DNA of 64,000 nt from Brenneria izadpanahii (GCF_017569925.1 NZ_CP050854.1:2728001-2792000), one strand, 5' to 3'. Positions 44,266 to 53,301 are shown, numbered from the stretch's first letter. Made by a program: numbers and translations. Notes: generated from the sequence alone by a model not told the origin.

Positions 44266-44525
44266 TAGCCATTAATAACCTAAGTGATAATTATTTCCAT
44301 TACTATGTAAATTGGCGGTTTTTAGTTGAATCTTATCGAAAAAATGAAAATCGCCGCGCCGGGATCAGCGCCTTTTTCCCCGCCGCGCCGAACTGCGCCA
44401 CAACCTTGCTCATCCTATCTAATTTCATGGAAACCCGAATATTGCCTGATGTCTTTTTAAAATTAAAAATATCATTAATATATAATGAGATAAAACAAAC
44501 CCATTTTGTTATCCCCGCAAAAATG

Positions 44526-44565
44526 TTGACACAAAAACAAAATAAGATATAAATAGATATATCTA
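44526..44565 (+). promoter_or_regulatory. Promoter with palindromic operator for yqjI-like gene
   Basis: TTGACA (44526-44531) and TATAAA (44548-44553) form a -35/-10 pair with a 16-bp spacer. The perfect 12-bp palindrome TAGATATATCTA (44554-44565) follows immediately, 18 bp before the start codon. It is probably the autoregulatory site of the PadR-type product. Confidence 0.6.
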
Positions 44566-44583
44566 AAACAACAGGAGATAACC

Positions 44584-45231
44584 ATGCGTAAACATCACTT
44601 TCGTGACGGACAGGATCAGAACGAGGAAATGAGGGATCGCAACCACCGGGCTGAAGGTAAAAAGCGCGATCGCGTAGAAGGTAGAGAACAGGAAGCGGGA
44701 CGAGGTCATGGCCGCGGCCACGGCCGGCGTGGACACCGGGAAGAAGGACATGGCGCGCAGCACCGCCGCCAGCGCCTCTTCGCCCATGGCGAGCTACGCT
44801 TGGTGGCGCTGGATCTGCTGGCGCAAAACCCCAGCCACGGCTATGAGCTGATCAAAGCGATCGAATCCCTGACCGAAAGCCATTACGCCCCCAGCCCCGG
44901 CGTACTCTACCCGACGCTCGATTTTCTGCAGGAACAGAGCCTGATCGCCATTACCGATGAACTGAACGGCCGGAAAAAATTCGATATCACCGACGAAGGC
45001 CGCCAGTATCTTGAGCAACGTAAAGAGGAACTACAGCAGATCCTTGAACGCATCAAGGCGCGCATCGCCGGCATGGCGCTGCGTCAACATCCAGAGATGA
45101 AACGGGCATTGGACAATATCAAATCCGTACTGGACCTCAAGGTGAACCGCGAGGATAGCAATGAAGAAACGCTGAAGAAGATTATCGGCATCATTGACAA
45201 CGCCGCCGCGGAAATTGCCCAGCTTGACTGA
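44584..45231 (+). CDS. yqjI: PadR-family metal-responsive regulator, YqjI-like
   Basis: This is a 215-residue PadR regulator. The N-terminal ~65 residues are rich in Arg, His, Gly and Glu (GRGHGRGHGRRGHREEGHG), followed by the winged-helix region (FAHGELRLVALDLLAQNPSHGYELIKAIESLTESHYAPSPGVLYPTLDFLQEQSLI), which is very close to E. coli YqjI. YqjI is a nickel-sensing repressor of yqjH. Here the N-terminus lacks the cysteines of the E. coli protein, so metal binding may rely on histidines. No yqjH lies beside it. AGGAG precedes ATG 44584, and a palindromic operator is immediately upstream. Confidence 0.9.
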   Translation: MRKHHFRDGQDQNEEMRDRNHRAEGKKRDRVEGREQEAGRGHGRGHGRRGHREEGHGAQHRRQRLFAHGELRLVALDLLAQNPSHGYELIKAIESLTESHYAPSPGVLYPTLDFLQEQSLIAITDELNGRKKFDITDEGRQYLEQRKEELQQILERIKARIAGMALRQHPEMKRALDNIKSVLDLKVNREDSNEETLKKIIGIIDNAAAEIAQLD

Positions 45232-45250
45232 GTTTCGCATAACATCGGGA

Positions 45251-45356
45251 TGTAGGCTAATAAGGGTCGCGATACCCGTAACGCCAGAGCCGCCACGGGG
45301 CGAGGCATCCCAGCGGGAACCTCGCCCCGGTATTTTCTCCCGGCATTGAGCCTACA
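45251..45356. repeat. ~100-bp palindromic repeat, copy B
   Basis: Outer arms TGTAGGCT (45251-45258) and AGCCTACA (45349-45356) enclose an inner hairpin (GGGGCGAGG ... CCTCGCCCC). Its core, GAGGCATCCCAGCGGGAAC, is shared with the elements at 29881 and 56527. It follows the yqjI stop and may serve as a transcript end. Confidence 0.7.
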
Positions 45357-45369
45357 GACGATGGCAATC

Positions 45370-45735
45370 CTATTCCGCATGTCCCAGCGTATGCATCAGG
45401 CGGTTGGCCCAGCCGAAAATAGCCGCTGAATGCAGCAAATCGACGATATCCGCCTTACTCAATCCCTGCGCCAGCAAAGTCTGAATATGTTGCGCAGTCA
45501 CGGCAATCGGCGTTTGCGACAGCGCCCGGCAAAAATCGACGATTGCCTGGGTGTAACCATCGAATTCACCGTCCAGACCTTGAGTATAGAGAGTGCCGAC
45601 CACGTCATTGCGCCCGGAAAGTTCCTCATAGCGCCGGGCGTGGACCGAACCGCAATAGGCGCAGCCATTGACGGCCGAAGCAGTCAGAGCGCCAAGTTCC
45701 CGCTCCGCACGCCCCAATCCCCCGCGGCTGTACAT
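45370..45735 (-). CDS. AhpD-like carboxymuconolactone-decarboxylase-domain protein, possibly truncated
   Basis: This 121-residue protein has the AhpD-type redox motif (CAYCGSVHARRYEEL), where the two cysteines and histidine form a peroxidase-like centre. Related proteins in gene clusters with peptide ABC importers and luciferase-like monooxygenases are, as I recall, 180-190 residues long. This one starts abruptly at YSRGGLGRAERELGAL, so its N-terminal third may be missing. The ATG at 45735 has GGGAA before it and lies 9 bp after the ATPase stop. It ends the long minus-strand import operon. Truncation is an inference from length. Confidence 0.75.
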   Translation of the reverse strand: MYSRGGLGRAERELGALTASAVNGCAYCGSVHARRYEELSGRNDVVGTLYTQGLDGEFDGYTQAIVDFCRALSQTPIAVTAQHIQTLLAQGLSKADIVDLLHSAAIFGWANRLMHTLGHAE

Positions 45736-45744
45736 AACGTTTCC

Positions 45745-46671
45745 CTATGCGGCCGGACAACACCGCACCCGGTGCGTATCCGTTAACCAGTAATATTGTT
45801 CCGCATGGCGCAGGCAGGTTTTGCCGCCGCGGAACTCGCACCCCGCCCCCTGGGCGGCCACCGGCACGTTGCGCGGCTGATTTTTTAGCCTCGGATGCGC
45901 CGGCGGGATCGCCTGCAGCAGGTAACGCGTATAAGGATGCTGGGGATGTGAGAACAATTCCGGCACGCTGGCCTCTTCGACAATCAAGCCGCGCGACATC
46001 ACGCCGACCCGGTCGGCGATGTGATGCACTACGCTGAGATCGTGGGCGATAAACAGGTAGGCCAACCCCTGTTCGCGCTGTAGCCTCATCAGCAGATTAA
46101 GGATCTGCGACTGGATGGAGACATCCAGCGCCGAAACCGGCTCATCGCAGATAATCAGCTTCGGCTCCAGGATCAGCGCGCGGGCGATGCCGATACGCTG
46201 CCGCTGCCCGCCGGAAAACTCATGCGGATAGCGCTGCGCGTCCGCCGGCGTGAACCCGACGCGGCGCAGCATCTGCCCAACCTGCTCCCTGCGCCAGCGG
46301 GCATCGCGCACGCCATGAATAATCAGCGGCTCTTCGATGCTGTAGCCCACCGAGCGTTTCGGGTCGAGCGACGACAGCGGATCCTGAAAAATCATCTGGA
46401 TATCTTTACGCACGTCGCGCCACTGTCTGCTGTCAAACGTCAGCAACGATCGGCCGTCGAAGGTGACCTCGCCGCCGGAAGAGGCCGTCAGCCCCAGCAG
46501 GCTGCGTCCGGTGGTGCTTTTGCCGCTGCCGGATTCCCCCACCAGCGCGTAGGTTTCGCCCGGCATAATGTGAAAGCTGACGTCCTGCACCGCGGTAAAG
46601 CGCTTGCCGCGCCAGCCTTTAGCCTGAAAGGTTTTACTCAGATGACGCACGGTCAGCAGCGGCGTATTCAT
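45745..46671 (-). CDS. Peptide/nickel-type ABC transporter ATPase (DppF-like)
   Basis: This is a 308-residue ATPase of an oligopeptide-type importer. Walker A GESGSGKSTTG, signature [15 protein letters not shown], Walker [13 protein letters not shown] and the C-terminal oligopeptide-transporter region with HPYTRYLLQAIP and clustered cysteines are visible. It pairs with the adjacent DppD-like ATPase; the two genes overlap by 4 bp. It lies downstream of both permeases and the binding protein on the same strand. Cytoplasmic, membrane-associated. Substrate follows the binding protein and is unknown. Confidence 0.93.
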   Translation of the reverse strand: MNTPLLTVRHLSKTFQAKGWRGKRFTAVQDVSFHIMPGETYALVGESGSGKSTTGRSLLGLTASSGGEVTFDGRSLLTFDSRQWRDVRKDIQMIFQDPLSSLDPKRSVGYSIEEPLIIHGVRDARWRREQVGQMLRRVGFTPADAQRYPHEFSGGQRQRIGIARALILEPKLIICDEPVSALDVSIQSQILNLLMRLQREQGLAYLFIAHDLSVVHHIADRVGVMSRGLIVEEASVPELFSHPQHPYTRYLLQAIPPAHPRLKNQPRNVPVAAQGAGCEFRGGKTCLRHAEQYYWLTDTHRVRCCPAA

Positions 46672-47675
46672 AGCAGCCCCTCTATCTCTTCGGCGCGCCA
46701 GCAGCGCACCCGCTGCGATGATCGTTCGGACAAGGCGCGTAAAGCGGGACGCTGTTCCCGGCAGCGCGCCTGCGCATAGGGACAGCGATCGGCGAAACCG
46801 CAGCCGGTTATCGCCACGGACAGCGCCGGCACCGTACCGCGGATTTCCGGCAGTTCGGTTTTGCGCGCGCGATCCAGCCGGGGCACCGACTGCAACAGGG
46901 CGCGGGTATAAGGATGGCGCGGATTATCAAACAGCGTGATGATATCGGCCTCTTCCACCACCTCGCCGAGATACATCACCAGTACCCGCTGGCACAGCTG
47001 CGCCACCACCGACAGATCGTGCGTTATCAGGATGATCCCCATCCCGTTGTCCGCTTTGACCTTTTCCAGCAGCGCCAGGATCTGCGCCTGAATGGTGACA
47101 TCCAACGCGGTGGTCGGCTCATCGGCGATCAGCAGCGAAGGACGGCTGGCGATCGCCATCGCAATCATTACGCGCTGACGCATGCCGCCGGATATTTCAT
47201 GGGGATAGGCCGCCGCACAGCGCCGCGCATCCTCAATGCCCACCTGATGCAGCAGGTTCAGCACTTCGGCCTGCCGCTGCCTGCGCGTCAAGGGCGTGTG
47301 CAGCCGCAGACTCTCCTCGATTTGAAAACCCACGCTAAAAACCGGGTTCAGGCTGGAAAGCGGATCCTGAAAAATCATCGCCATCCGGCTGCCGCGCCAG
47401 CGCTGCAACTCGCCGGGCGACAGATTGCGCAGCGCCTGACCGTTAAACGTCATCTCGCCGCTGACATGACTGTAGCGCGGCGGCAATAACCCCATCAGCG
47501 CCTGGGCCGTCACGCTTTTGCCGCAGCCCGACTCGCCGATAATCCCCAGCGTTTCATGCTGTTTCACCGCAAACGAAACGCCGCGCACCGGCGCCACCAC
47601 GCCCTGCCCGGTGGCGAACTTTACCTGTAACTCATTAACCGCGAGTAACGTTGCCGGCTGACTGTGGTTACTCAT
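46668..47675 (-). CDS. Peptide/nickel-type ABC transporter ATPase (DppD-like)
   Basis: This is a 335-residue ATPase. Walker [13 protein letters not shown], signature [15 protein letters not shown], Walker [13 protein letters not shown], the dipeptide-transporter FQDPLSSLNPVF and the C-terminal cysteine-containing tail (CGFADRCPYAQARC) are visible. ATG 47675 (MSNHSQP) overlaps the permease stop (ATGA); a longer upstream frame to 47825 covers permease coding sequence and is rejected. It works with the DppF-like ATPase encoded next. Confidence 0.93.
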   Translation of the reverse strand: MSNHSQPATLLAVNELQVKFATGQGVVAPVRGVSFAVKQHETLGIIGESGCGKSVTAQALMGLLPPRYSHVSGEMTFNGQALRNLSPGELQRWRGSRMAMIFQDPLSSLNPVFSVGFQIEESLRLHTPLTRRQRQAEVLNLLHQVGIEDARRCAAAYPHEISGGMRQRVMIAMAIASRPSLLIADEPTTALDVTIQAQILALLEKVKADNGMGIILITHDLSVVAQLCQRVLVMYLGEVVEEADIITLFDNPRHPYTRALLQSVPRLDRARKTELPEIRGTVPALSVAITGCGFADRCPYAQARCREQRPALRALSERSSQRVRCWRAEEIEGLL

Positions 47676-48535
47676 CGGCCCGACGCCTCGGCTTTCAGTT
47701 GGCGCAGCAGACGGCGCGTTAAGGGTTGAAGCCCGCGATCGGAGCCGTCGCGCAGCGCATCGCCGACGATATTCAGCGCCAGAATCAATAATACGATGGC
47801 GATGCCGGGGAAAAAGGTCATCCACCAGGCGGTAAAAATCACCTTTTTCCCCTCCAGCAGCAGATTGCCTAAACTGGGCATCGGCGCCGGGATGCCGGAA
47901 CCCAGAAAGCTCAACGCCGCTTCGGTAAGTATGGCGACGGAGAAGATCCAGCTCACCTGTACGATTAACGGCGAAATAACATTCGGCAGCAGGTGCAGCC
48001 AGATGATGCGCGCGCCGGTCGCGCCCTGCGCGCGCAACGCCTCAATGTAATTCTTCTCTTTGATCACCAGCGCGGCGGCGCGGATAACGCGCGCCACGGA
48101 AGGGACATACACCAGCGACAGCGCCAGCACCACATTCGAGATGTTCGGTCCAAGGATACCGACGATGGCGATAGCCAGCAGCAGCGAGGGAAACGCGAAT
48201 AGTCCGTCGCAGATGCGCATCAGTATCAGATCCAGCCAGCGATACCAGGCGCACAGCAACCCTATCGCCGTGCCGATGGCGCCCGCCGCCAGCGCCACCG
48301 CCGCGCCGACCGAGAGCGAAATGCGCACGGCCAGCGCCACGCGTACAAACAGATCGCGGCCGAAGTTATCGGTGCCGAACCAGTGGACGGCGTCAGGAGG
48401 CTTGAGGCGGGTTAGCGGACTGATGGAGTAAGGGTCGAACGGACTGACCCATACGCCTGACAACGAGAACAGCACGATGATGAATAGCAACGCGCCCCCC
48501 GCCGCAAACCGCCGCTGACTGAAAAAGTTTTTCAT
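47672..48535 (-). CDS. Peptide-type ABC transporter permease (DppC-like)
   Basis: This 287-residue inner-membrane permease has about six hydrophobic helices. The DppC-type segment HWFGTDNFGRDLFVRV and the ATPase-contact loop EALRAQGATGARIIWLHLLPN (EAA motif) are visible. It overlaps the preceding permease and the following ATPase by 4 bp each, showing tight translational coupling. It pairs with the DppB-like permease to form the channel of the importer. Confidence 0.93.
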   Translation of the reverse strand: MKNFFSQRRFAAGGALLFIIVLFSLSGVWVSPFDPYSISPLTRLKPPDAVHWFGTDNFGRDLFVRVALAVRISLSVGAAVALAAGAIGTAIGLLCAWYRWLDLILMRICDGLFAFPSLLLAIAIVGILGPNISNVVLALSLVYVPSVARVIRAAALVIKEKNYIEALRAQGATGARIIWLHLLPNVISPLIVQVSWIFSVAILTEAALSFLGSGIPAPMPSLGNLLLEGKKVIFTAWWMTFFPGIAIVLLILALNIVGDALRDGSDRGLQPLTRRLLRQLKAEASGR

Positions 48536-49488
48536 GACGCGTTCCCCGTAACGGAAAGGCGGGGATCGATCAGATAGCTGAGGATATCGACCGCCAGATT
48601 AATCAACACATAGCTGACGGTAATCAGCAGCACCGCGCCTTGAATAACCGTGAAATCGCGTCGTTCGATGGAATCGACCACCAGCGAACCGACGCCCGGA
48701 ATGCCGAACACGCTTTCAATCACAATCGCGCCGGTCACCAGCGAACCGAACGACTCGCCGCAGATGGTCAGCACCGGCAACAGCCCGTTCTTCAACGTGT
48801 GGCGCAGCAGTACGGCCGATTCCGGCACCCCTTTGGCGCGGGCGGTTTTAATAAAGTTTTCCTGTAGCACATCCAGCATCACCGCCCGCGTCATGCGCGC
48901 AATCAGCGCCGCGATACGAAAACCCAGCGCCAGCGCGGGCAGCGTTAAATACCACAGATTGAGCAACGCATCGCCGCGGGTGGAGCTATACCCCACAACC
49001 GGAAACCAGCGCAGCTGCACGGCGAAAAAGAAAATCAGAAACAGGCCGAGTAAAAAACCGGGAACGGACATCCCCAGCGTCGCCAGCCACATGATGACGC
49101 GATCCAACAGCCGGTCATGCCGCCAGGCGCTGACAATCCCGCCGCCCAGCCCCAGGAGCAGCGCAATGCCCTGCGCATAAATCGCCAGCGCCAGCGTGGG
49201 TTGCAGGTGCTGAAGAAAAAGCGACAGTACGCTGGCGTTCATCAACAAAGAGTGGCCGAGATCGCCGCGCAACACCGCGCCGAACCAGGTGAAAAACTGC
49301 GCCGGCAGCGGTTTATCCAGCCCCATTTGCTGACGCAGCGCGGCGATATCCGCCGGGCTGGCGTCATTGCCCAGGATCACCAGCGCCGGATCGCCCGGCG
49401 CCAGATGCACCAGACAAAACACCACCACCGCCACCACGAACAGCACCGGCAGCAGCGCCAGCAGCCGGTGGAAAATATACCAACCCAT
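48532..49488 (-). CDS. Peptide-type ABC transporter permease (DppB-like)
   Basis: This 318-residue inner-membrane permease has an N-terminal helix and five further helices. DppB-family segments are LAPGDPALVILGNDASPADIAALRQQMGLDKPL, the EAA loop FIKTARAKGVPESAVLLRHTLKN, and the ending VLINLAVDILSYLIDPRL. It lies 12 bp after the binding-protein gene. Together with the DppC-like protein it forms the membrane channel. Confidence 0.93.
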   Translation of the reverse strand: MGWYIFHRLLALLPVLFVVAVVVFCLVHLAPGDPALVILGNDASPADIAALRQQMGLDKPLPAQFFTWFGAVLRGDLGHSLLMNASVLSLFLQHLQPTLALAIYAQGIALLLGLGGGIVSAWRHDRLLDRVIMWLATLGMSVPGFLLGLFLIFFFAVQLRWFPVVGYSSTRGDALLNLWYLTLPALALGFRIAALIARMTRAVMLDVLQENFIKTARAKGVPESAVLLRHTLKNGLLPVLTICGESFGSLVTGAIVIESVFGIPGVGSLVVDSIERRDFTVIQGAVLLITVSYVLINLAVDILSYLIDPRLSVTGNAS

Positions 49489-49500
49489 TATCTTCCCCGC

Positions 49501-51066
49501 TTACTGCGCCGCGATGCTGACATTCCACAATACCGGCCCGATCAGGTCATAGTAGCCGCGGACACGGTGTTTGATCGCCACCGCGTCCGGCGTGGTGCGT
49601 CCCAGCACGATCACCGGCAGGTAAGTCCAGGTCTGTAAATGCAATTTATCCACCAGCGGTCTGGCCTCTTTCAGCGACGGCGCCTGTTTGATGGCGTCCA
49701 GCGTGTCGTCAATTTCCGGGCTATTAGTCAGGCCCGGAAACTTGGCGCGCGAATCGAGGAAGGGATACTGATGCAGCACCTGACGCATGGAAAACTCCAG
49801 CGCGCACAGATCGAAGGTAGACGGATCCTGACGGCGTTGCAGCACCGTGGCCCAGTCATAGACATCAAGGCGGGATTTCACCCCAATCTGTTTCAACACC
49901 TGCTGCGCCACAATCGCCAGGTTGTACAGCTCGGCGTACTCCTTGGTGGCGATGATCACCACCTCTTCGCCGTTATAGCCGGACGCCTTCACCAGTTGGC
50001 GCGCTTCGTCCAGCTTATGCTGGTTCCAGTACGGTTTGCCGGCTTCGCTGTACCAGTCCACCTGTTCGGGAAAACCCAGCGAGGAATCCTCCTTGAAAAA
50101 GCGCGGATCGCTATAGCCCGCCAGCAGCGCCTGATGCACATCCAGCGCCAGATTGAACGCCTGGCGCAGCCTAACATCGGCGAACGGCCCGCGGTTCTTG
50201 TTGAACAGATAGGTAATCAGCGATCCGCCCGCCGCCGGACGGTATAACTCAACATCGCGCGCGTTGTTAAGCGCATCGATATTGTCTTTCGGCAGGTCGA
50301 AAACAACGTCGTATTCGCCGGTCAGCGCGCCGGCCAGACGGGTGGACTCATCGGTGATATAGCGGAACCAGATATCCTTAAGGTCCGCTTTTTTCTGCCC
50401 CGATAGCCCGTCCGCCGGTTCGCTGCGCGAGACATAGCCGTCGTAGCGGGTGAGATGCAGATATTCGCCCTGTTTGAACTCCGCCAGCTTATAGGGACCG
50501 GTGCCGATCAGTTGGCTGACCGGCTTTTTACTGGCGTTCGCTTCGTCGATCAGCCGTTTGGGCATGATGGCGGCCAGATTCTTCAAATCGGCCAGCACAT
50601 TGAGCGTAATCAGCGACGGCGTCTGCACCGTCAGCCGCACGGTGCGGTCGTCAACCTTGCTGAACTGCGCGCCCGGCAGGTTGGCCTTGCCCTGCGTCGA
50701 CACCGCCAACCAGCGGTTCATCGAAGCCACCACGTCATCCGCCGTCAGCGGTTGGCCGTCATGAAAATGGATGCCCGCGCGCAACACAAAGGTGTAAACC
50801 TTACGATCGTCGCTGAGCGCGTAGCTTTCCACCAGCTCCGGCACCGGTTCGAACTTGGCGTTGATGGTGAACAATTGTTCGAAGATATGGCGCACCACAT
50901 CCGTGGTGGCGCTATTGGTGGTCAGGTAAGGATCGAGAGTGCCCGGCCTTTTGCCGTAAGCGATATTCAGCGCGGCATCGCGATCGACGGTTTCAGCTTG
51001 CGTTAATCCCCAGGGTAAACAGGCCGCCAGCAGCAGTGCGGCGGCAGGAAAAGTAAACCACTTCAT
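49501..51066 (-). CDS. ABC transporter periplasmic substrate-binding protein (family 5)
   Basis: This is a 521-residue periplasmic binding protein of the oligopeptide/dipeptide family. A signal peptide is cleaved near LTQAETV, with conserved segments KVYTFVLRAGIHFHDGQPLTADDVV, GTGPYKLAEFKQGEYLHLTRYDGY and RLRQAFNLALD. The set resembles the KPN_01854-type binding proteins found with luciferase-like monooxygenase clusters, which I recall but could not check. GGGAG precedes ATG 51066. Its ligand is unknown; the adjacent M20 amidohydrolase suggests an acylated or conjugated amino acid. Confidence 0.9.
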   Translation of the reverse strand: MKWFTFPAAALLLAACLPWGLTQAETVDRDAALNIAYGKRPGTLDPYLTTNSATTDVVRHIFEQLFTINAKFEPVPELVESYALSDDRKVYTFVLRAGIHFHDGQPLTADDVVASMNRWLAVSTQGKANLPGAQFSKVDDRTVRLTVQTPSLITLNVLADLKNLAAIMPKRLIDEANASKKPVSQLIGTGPYKLAEFKQGEYLHLTRYDGYVSRSEPADGLSGQKKADLKDIWFRYITDESTRLAGALTGEYDVVFDLPKDNIDALNNARDVELYRPAAGGSLITYLFNKNRGPFADVRLRQAFNLALDVHQALLAGYSDPRFFKEDSSLGFPEQVDWYSEAGKPYWNQHKLDEARQLVKASGYNGEEVVIIATKEYAELYNLAIVAQQVLKQIGVKSRLDVYDWATVLQRRQDPSTFDLCALEFSMRQVLHQYPFLDSRAKFPGLTNSPEIDDTLDAIKQAPSLKEARPLVDKLHLQTWTYLPVIVLGRTTPDAVAIKHRVRGYYDLIGPVLWNVSIAAQ

Positions 51067-51105
51067 TGATGGGAAACTCCCTTATCGTTGTAATGAGATG
51101 CGGAT

Positions 51106-52323
51106 TCAGGCGGCATCCGTGACCGCGACCTGACCGGCGAATTCGTCTTTGACTTCCTGTAATAGCTGGGCGTCGGTCAGCAGACGCAGCCCGCTGCGCG
51201 CCAGCACTTTCGCCCCGGCGATCAGCGCCGTGTAGCCGAGCGGAGAATTGGCCGCTTCACGGAACGGCACGGTATGGCCGATCAGATCGTCCGGGCCGAT
51301 TTTGATGGTGGGATGCGCCGTCGGCACCGCATGACTGATATCCCCGGCATCGGTTGACGCAATGCCCGTTTTATCCGATAGATCGACCTTTTCCCCCACG
51401 GCGGTGAACTCCTCCAGCAGCAACGCATTCAGCCGCTGGTTGATGCGGAAATCACGCGGCCCGACCTGATGTTCAATCTTCACCGTCGCGCCGGTCGCCA
51501 GCGCCGCGCCGTCGGCGATGGCGCGAATCCGCGGCTCCAGCGCGACGACCTCTTCACGGGTTTTGGCGCGAATGTAGTAATGCGCCGAGGCATATTCAGG
51601 AATGACGTTAGGCGCCTGGCCGCCGTTGGTGATAATGCCGTGCACCCTAACGCCGTCCGGCAACTGCTGGCGCAAGACGCTGATGCCGTTATACAGCAGC
51701 ACCAGCGCATCCAGCGCGTTTACGCCTTTATGGGGGGAACTGCCGGCATGGGAAGGCTTGCCGTAAAAGTGGAAATAGAGGTGATTATTGGCCAGCGAAG
51801 GTCCGGTGAGCCGCGTTTTGCCGGAAGGATGAACCATCAGCGCGACATCCACGTCCTCCAGCAAGCCGTGTTCGACAAAACGCGCCTTTACATTGCCGTT
51901 CGGGCCGCCTTTACCGCGTAATCCGCCCTCTTCGGCCGGCGTGCCTAACACCACGACGCGCCCGCCGGTAACCTCAATGACCTCGCCGAGCGCGATCGCC
52001 GCCGCCACGCTGGTCACGCCGATAATGTTGTGACCGCAGGCATGGCCGATATCAATCAGCGCGTCGTATTCCGCCAGAAAGGCAACCGTCGGCCCCGGTT
52101 TGCCGCTCTCTTTTAGCGCATAAAAGGCCGTTTCATGCCCCGCCACGTTCGACGTAACCTGAAAGCGGTTTTTCGACAGGAGGGAGGTAAGCAACTGATT
52201 GGCATAATATTCGTTATTTCCCGTTTCCGGATGGGCGTGGATATCCCTGGAAACGGTAATATATTCCTCACTATGCTGTTCGATGCTCTCTTCCAGTTGC
52301 GATAATAACGATGCTGCGCCCAT
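51106..52323 (-). CDS. M20-family amidohydrolase/peptidase
   Basis: This 405-residue metal-dependent M20 enzyme resembles the AbgB/amidohydrolase group. The metal ligands are visible in order: HAHPETGNNEYYA (residues ~30), GHACGHNIIG (~95), TPAEEGGLRGKGG (~130), MVHPSGKTRL (~165) and GHTVPFREA (~360). It releases an amino acid or other amine from an N-acyl or conjugated compound. It lies between the MetNIQ-type importer and the peptide-type importer on the same strand. Processing of an imported conjugate, perhaps a sulfur-containing one, is inferred. Confidence 0.87.
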   Translation of the reverse strand: MGAASLLSQLEESIEQHSEEYITVSRDIHAHPETGNNEYYANQLLTSLLSKNRFQVTSNVAGHETAFYALKESGKPGPTVAFLAEYDALIDIGHACGHNIIGVTSVAAAIALGEVIEVTGGRVVVLGTPAEEGGLRGKGGPNGNVKARFVEHGLLEDVDVALMVHPSGKTRLTGPSLANNHLYFHFYGKPSHAGSSPHKGVNALDALVLLYNGISVLRQQLPDGVRVHGIITNGGQAPNVIPEYASAHYYIRAKTREEVVALEPRIRAIADGAALATGATVKIEHQVGPRDFRINQRLNALLLEEFTAVGEKVDLSDKTGIASTDAGDISHAVPTAHPTIKIGPDDLIGHTVPFREAANSPLGYTALIAGAKVLARSGLRLLTDAQLLQEVKDEFAGQVAVTDAA

Positions 52324-52425
52324 GATTTTGTCACCAGATTGTTAAAACAGTGGTTCATAGTTAACGCGGAGCATTTAATAATTAAAAGTGCCGATTTTTG
52401 CTTTCTATATGCATTTTTTAATTAA

Positions 52426-52630
52426 GAGCCTATTCCAGTAGCCGTTATTGGCGCAGCCAGTTTGGACTCGGACAGCGCGCAGACAACATGCCGAGCATGT
52501 TGAACGGACTTTAGTCCGGCCCGTAGGGCGAGCGCAGCGAGTAAACCGGAACGTACACATAGTACGTGAGGATTTCGAGCACTGCCCAGGGCCAAAATGG
52601 CAAGTGAAATAGTCCTAATGGGATGGGCTC
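52426..52630. repeat. ~205-bp MITE-like repeat
   Basis: Imperfect terminal inverted repeats (GAGCCTATTCC 52426-52436 and GGGATGGGCTC 52620-52630) flank non-coding sequence with internal palindromes such as CATGCCGAGCATG. I recognise near-identical sequence as a dispersed intergenic element of soft-rot and related enterobacteria, but could not verify this. It lies between metI and the M20 gene and ends 10 bp from the metI stop. It could end or modulate the transcript. Confidence 0.7.
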
Positions 52631-52639
52631 CAAGCCGTT

Positions 52640-53301
52640 TCAGCGATCCCGAAGCCAACGCGCATACCGGTCACCGGTAAATTGCACCGCGGTAACCATG
52701 GCGATCAGCACGGCGATGACGATGACCATCACCTGCGTATCAAAACGCTGATAGCCATAGCGGATCGCCAAATCTCCCAATCCCCCGCGCCCACCGCCCC
52801 CGCCATCGCCGACGAACCGATCAACGCCACCAGCGTGATGGTTAAACCGCCGACAATGCCCGGCAAAGCCTCGGACAAATAAACATGCCGCACAATGTCC
52901 CACTTTTTACACCCCATCGCCTGGGCCGCTTCGACCAGTCCGGGATCGACCTCGCGCAGATTGACTTCGACAATGCGCGCGAAAAACGGCGTGGCGCTAA
53001 TCGCCATCGGCACCACGGCCGCCCAAACGCCGATGGTGGTGCCGGCCACCCAGCGGGTGAACGGGAGTAGCGCCACCAGCAGCACAATAAAAGGCGTGGC
53101 GCGAAAACCATTGATCACGCCGCCGACAATGCGGTTGAAACGGGGGGACGCCAGAAAGCCGCCGGGCGCGGTGACAATCAACATTACCGCCAGCGGGATC
53201 CCGGCTAAAAAGGCGATGAAACCGGATACGCCGACCATGGTCAGCGTATCAAGAAGCGCCTGTATATAACGGTTAAATGGAATAGTGAGCGACAGGAACA
53301 T
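52640..53301 (-). pseudogene. metI: MetI-like ABC transporter permease, interrupted by a -1 frameshift
   Basis: This is the inner-membrane permease of the MetNIQ-type importer. Residues from MFLSLTIPF to LVALIGSSAMAGAVGAG read from ATG 53301 (GAGGTGA 6 nt upstream) and contain the EAA loop LVEAAQAMGCKKWDIVRHV. The conserved ending (GLGDLAIRYGYQRFDTQ to the stop at 52640) reads in another frame. The break lies at a five-base G run on the minus strand (plus-strand C at 52782-52786); six would restore GAGGLGD and a 220-residue protein, normal for MetI. As read, the last two helices are lost. It may be a homopolymer error. Confidence 0.9.

Noticed and set aside
44226..44552. 108-codon plus-strand frame
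   Set aside because: Overlaps the FliA promoter of the minus-strand chemoreceptor, no ribosome site, and AT-rich random-looking composition.
47676..47825. Longer start for the DppD-like ATPase
   Set aside because: The extension reads through permease coding sequence; ATG 47675 overlaps the permease stop as expected for coupled genes.
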